DNA of 42,306 nt from an archaeon (GTDB lineage: Archaea; Nanobdellota; Nanobdellia; SCGC-AAA011-G17; GW2011-AR17), in the NCBI GenBank assembly GCA_018692925.1, contig JABHLH010000010.1, positions 1-42,306 of the forward strand. Reading direction: 5' to 3'. A model generated the notes under the pieces. The model did no database searches, was not told where the DNA came from, and saw only the letters and a program-made list of their open reading frames with translations. Both the position numbers and the translations under genes were made by a program. Shown here piece by piece: positions 39,896 to 42,306 of this stretch (the first letter of the stretch is position 1; the number at the start of each line of letters is the position of its first letter).

Positions 39896-41293
39896 TTATC
39901 CTTTGATATAAATCTTTTTACCAGAATCCATAGCACTAAGCAATTTTGCACCAAGCTCGCTTTTCTTATTCACTTTAACTTCACCTTTCTTACTTGATGT
40001 TGATGTAAACAGAAACTCATCCTCGATAAAAAGATCAACCATTTTTCCTGCTGCACCTATATTAAAAATAAGACTTGTTCCTCTTTCACTAGCTTGATAT
40101 CCAATTCTTTTCAATTCTTTCCTTGAAGTATCTTCTAAAGCTGCAACATCAATTTTAATTCCTAATTTCTTTTCAATCGCTGTAATATTTACACCTTTAG
40201 TACCAATAATTTTTGCTTTGTCTCTCTTTGGCACATAAACTCTAACTTTATGTTCACCTAAAACTTCAACTTCAGCAGATTTACTATATCTGCCAAATTC
40301 ACTTAAGACTTGTTTTTCTGCTAAAGCTTTCATAGGTGTTTTTCCAGATTCTTTTGTTACAGGTATAACAACTGTTTCTTCACCATAAGAATATATTTCA
40401 AACATTAACTTCTGACTTACCAGATCTCTAATTTCAATAACTGGTCTTGCTAAATCTGCTTCAATCATTCCTGAAGGAACTTTCACAACCATTTTCAAAA
40501 CAAACACTTTCCCAATTTTTCCATCTTTAATAAAAATAATTGTATCTAAAACAGAAGGAATCATTCCAACTTCCATTCTTCCAATAAATCTTTGAATAGT
40601 ATCAATAGGTGAAGCTGCGTGTAAAACTCCAATAACAGAACTCCCACCTAATCGAATATCAATATACAATTGAAAATCAGGAGAATCTCTCATCTCATCA
40701 AAAATAACATTATCAGGTCTTGACAAAAATAAGATATCATGTATTTCTTCACTTGTTCCAAAGTTCTTAGAGTACTGAGTAATATCATCTCCTAACATCA
40801 AATCTCTTGGAGACTCTAAAGTTTTTGTAACCCTTCCACTCTTTGCATATTCTTCAGCTAATGCAGAAGCAAAAGTACTTTTACCAGAACCAACTTCTCC
40901 AGAAATAATAATCCCAGAAGACCTTTCTTTAATTCTTTCCATAACTTTTTCAGGAATATCATATTTATCTAAATCTAATTTCACTAGTGGCTTAACAGCA
41001 GTTAATTCCAAAGCATCAGACACAGGTGGCCTTACAATAACAACTCTATAATCCTTATACTGTACAATTGTACTATTAGCTCTTGAAATTTCAATAAAAG
41101 ATCTTTCATCTTCTTCAGTCTTTTCAATAATTTCATCTACAATTTCTTGTAACCTTGCATTATCCATTATTTCTTCTTCTAATTTTTCCAAAGACCATTC
41201 ACCAGGATGCCCTTTTTTCCCATAAGGATAAGTACCTACTCTCAAATGCACAGACATAGTGTGCTCATCAAAGAATTTTTCAAGCGCTAACAT
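39896..41293 (-). CDS. PilT-like ATPase with KH domain (COG1855 type), without its PIN domain
   Basis: This is a P-loop ATPase of the PilT/type II secretion fold joined to a KH RNA-binding domain. Archaeal proteins of this group (COG1855) normally begin with a PIN nuclease domain. Here the chain starts at FFDEHTMSVHLRVGTYPYGKKG, which corresponds to the segment after PIN. Walker A is GEVGSGKST (132-140), Walker B is VIFDEM, and the KH region is RVYVPKRDKAKIIGTKGVN (about 353-371). A CTTTAAATATTG box about 30 nt before the ATG supports a genuine start there rather than a truncation by frameshift. The role is in RNA metabolism, unproven. Confidence 0.87.
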   Translation of the reverse strand: MLALEKFFDEHTMSVHLRVGTYPYGKKGHPGEWSLEKLEEEIMDNARLQEIVDEIIEKTEEDERSFIEISRANSTIVQYKDYRVVIVRPPVSDALELTAVKPLVKLDLDKYDIPEKVMERIKERSSGIIISGEVGSGKSTFASALAEEYAKSGRVTKTLESPRDLMLGDDITQYSKNFGTSEEIHDILFLSRPDNVIFDEMRDSPDFQLYIDIRLGGSSVIGVLHAASPIDTIQRFIGRMEVGMIPSVLDTIIFIKDGKIGKVFVLKMVVKVPSGMIEADLARPVIEIRDLVSQKLMFEIYSYGEETVVIPVTKESGKTPMKALAEKQVLSEFGRYSKSAEVEVLGEHKVRVYVPKRDKAKIIGTKGVNITAIEKKLGIKIDVAALEDTSRKELKRIGYQASERGTSLIFNIGAAGKMVDLFIEDEFLFTSTSSKKGEVKVNKKSELGAKLLSAMDSGKKIYIKG

Positions 41294-41372
41294 AAAATAA
41301 CTCTAGATCTCACAATATTTAAAGTTTCTGTTAGAATAAAACTTATTAATACAAAAGAATCATTCAACAAAT

Positions 41373-41798
41373 ATGAAATTTAACTATAAAAAAATAATTG
41401 GAGCTAGTTTGTTAATTTGGATTGTTCAATCAATCATTATTATGTTAACTTGTGGATGGCTCTTTAGTTGGGTTTATGAAATTGACCCGATTATTTGGAA
41501 AGACATGGCAGCAATGTTTACATTGACAAATACAATAGGAATGTACAGTATTAGTTTAATTGGAGCATTTTTATTCGTAATAGTATTCAACATATTATAC
41601 AAAGGAATTCCAAAAAAAGGTTTAGAAAAAGGTTTAGTATACGGATTTTTAGTTTGGTTAATTGCTCCATTAGTTGGAATGGCCTCAATGCCTTTTTACA
41701 TGACCATTTCTTGGATTGTAATAATATACTGGCTAATACAAGCTTTAGTACTATACATAATTAAAGGTGCAATTGTTGGATACATCTTTAAAAAATAA
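41373..41798 (+). CDS. Small polytopic membrane protein
   Basis: This 141-residue protein has four hydrophobic segments (about 8-30, 48-72, 85-107 and 111-138). The sequence FNYKKIIGASLLIWIVQSIIIM and KGLEKGLVYGFLVWLIAPL look like a small membrane family, possibly DUF1761-like, but I cannot assign it. The ATG follows an AAACTTATTAAT box by about 30 nt. A T-tract (41799-41806) separates it from the convergent methyltransferase. Confidence 0.68.
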   Translation: MKFNYKKIIGASLLIWIVQSIIIMLTCGWLFSWVYEIDPIIWKDMAAMFTLTNTIGMYSISLIGAFLFVIVFNILYKGIPKKGLEKGLVYGFLVWLIAPLVGMASMPFYMTISWIVIIYWLIQALVLYIIKGAIVGYIFKK

Positions 41799-41809
41799 TT
41801 TTTTTTATT

Positions 41810-42306
41810 TTATATTTTTCTTCCAACAACTAAGAAAGCAGTATGCCCTAACATATCAGATTTTGGTCTAACTTTTCTTCCTTGAAAAAACCATTCTCTC
41901 TCTATTAGTTCAACAACTTTATCCACATAAACCCCTTCAACTCTTTCAGTAAAATCCATAACTTGTTTTATAGTTGGCACATATACAACAAATGTCCCAC
42001 CATTTTTCAAACAACTAAAATCAACTTTCCAAGGTTCAGGTAAATCTAAAGTAAGTGCATCAACATTTTTTTCATCAATCCCTTCATAAACATCTTTTTC
42101 TTTCAAACTAACATTCTTTGCATCTAAGAATTTAATATTTTTCTTAGCAATTTTCAAATGATCTTTTCTCATTTCATAACTAACAACTTTCTTTGCATAT
42201 CTTCCCATTACACAAGCTAAAACTCCACAACCTGCTCCTGCATCTACAACTAAAGAATTTTTATCAACACCTGAATGAATTAAAATATAACCTAAATCTT
42301 TCAAAA
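41810..42306 (-). CDS. trmI: TrmI-like tRNA (adenine-N1)-methyltransferase, C-terminal part
   Basis: This is a SAM-dependent methyltransferase matching the TrmI/Gcd14 family that makes m1A57/58 in the tRNA T-loop. Visible motifs are DAGAGCGVLACVMGRY (SAM motif I), VVSYEMRKDHLKIAKKN, LDLPEPWKV (motif IV) and KNGGTFVVYVPTIKQV. The C-terminal RKVRPKSDMLGHTAFLVVGRK is a family hallmark. The gene continues past the right end of the window, so the N-terminal domain is missing here. The frame stays open to the edge. Confidence 0.9.
   Translation of the reverse strand, partial: LKDLGYILIHSGVDKNSLVVDAGAGCGVLACVMGRYAKKVVSYEMRKDHLKIAKKNIKFLDAKNVSLKEKDVYEGIDEKNVDALTLDLPEPWKVDFSCLKNGGTFVVYVPTIKQVMDFTERVEGVYVDKVVELIEREWFFQGRKVRPKSDMLGHTAFLVVGRKI

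Overview
The window looks like a chromosome segment from a streamlined archaeon of the DPANN type, most like Woesearchaeota or Pacearchaeota. The signs are AT-rich DNA, archaeal versions of information genes (L10e/uL16, L35Ae/eL33, GatE, archaease with RtcB, aRNase J, translin, a PIN-lineage KH ATPase), very tight packing with many 4-nt stop/start overlaps, and archaeal TATA boxes (CTTTATAA/CTTTAAA-like) placed about 28-34 nt before start codons, which implies many leaderless mRNAs. The phylum is an inference; no rRNA is present. Nothing looks like a phage, plasmid, transposon or CRISPR array. It reads as core chromosome with lineage-specific small genes.

Layout. 1-8.2 kb: a partial minus-strand gene, an exported DsbA-like protein, the archaease-rtcB RNA ligase pair, a ZIP metal transporter, a secreted M6 metalloprotease, and a PIG-L deacetylase plus glycosyltransferase pair. 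8.2-12.8 kb: a radical SAM enzyme, a small membrane protein, a UvrD-family helicase with an RQC-like winged helix fused at its N-terminus, and a ferritin-like/CCC1 transporter divergent from a small protein, with an unusually GC-rich element between their promoters. 12.8-22.2 kb: AspRS, a queuine-type TGT, tandem HAD nucleotidases, an M3 peptidase, AsnRS, three small related proteins behind ftsZ, and a 36-codon gene upstream of ftsZ. 22.2-25 kb: an amidohydrolase and two ornithine cyclodeaminase/mu-crystallin paralogs, one with a long structured leader.

25-31.4 kb is an RNA/translation-flavoured block: uL16, eL33, a large protein with a duplicated nucleotidyltransferase domain, a small unknown, translin, then a helical protein paired with a PIN-PhoH ATPase and a PD-(D/E)XK-like protein. 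31.4-42.3 kb: DUF457-like membrane proteins, a GNAT acetyltransferase with GatE, a phosphohexomutase, TatD with RNase J, DUF192, a HEPN-like protein, a stand-alone NFACT-R protein, tRNA-Arg(CCT), a KH-ATPase lacking its PIN domain, a small membrane protein and the end of a TrmI-like tRNA methyltransferase.

A theme is trimmed or rearranged domain architecture in RNA and translation enzymes: GatE without its GAD insertion, NFACT-R without the N-terminal NFACT half, a PIN-less KH-ATPase, and an RQC-UvrD fusion. I did not find a clear multi-gene defence or mobile system. The best candidates for undescribed biology are the RQC-UvrD helicase, the duplicated nucleotidyltransferase linked to ribosomal protein genes, the ftsZ-linked small proteins (including the 36-codon gene), and the helical protein/PIN-PhoH pair.
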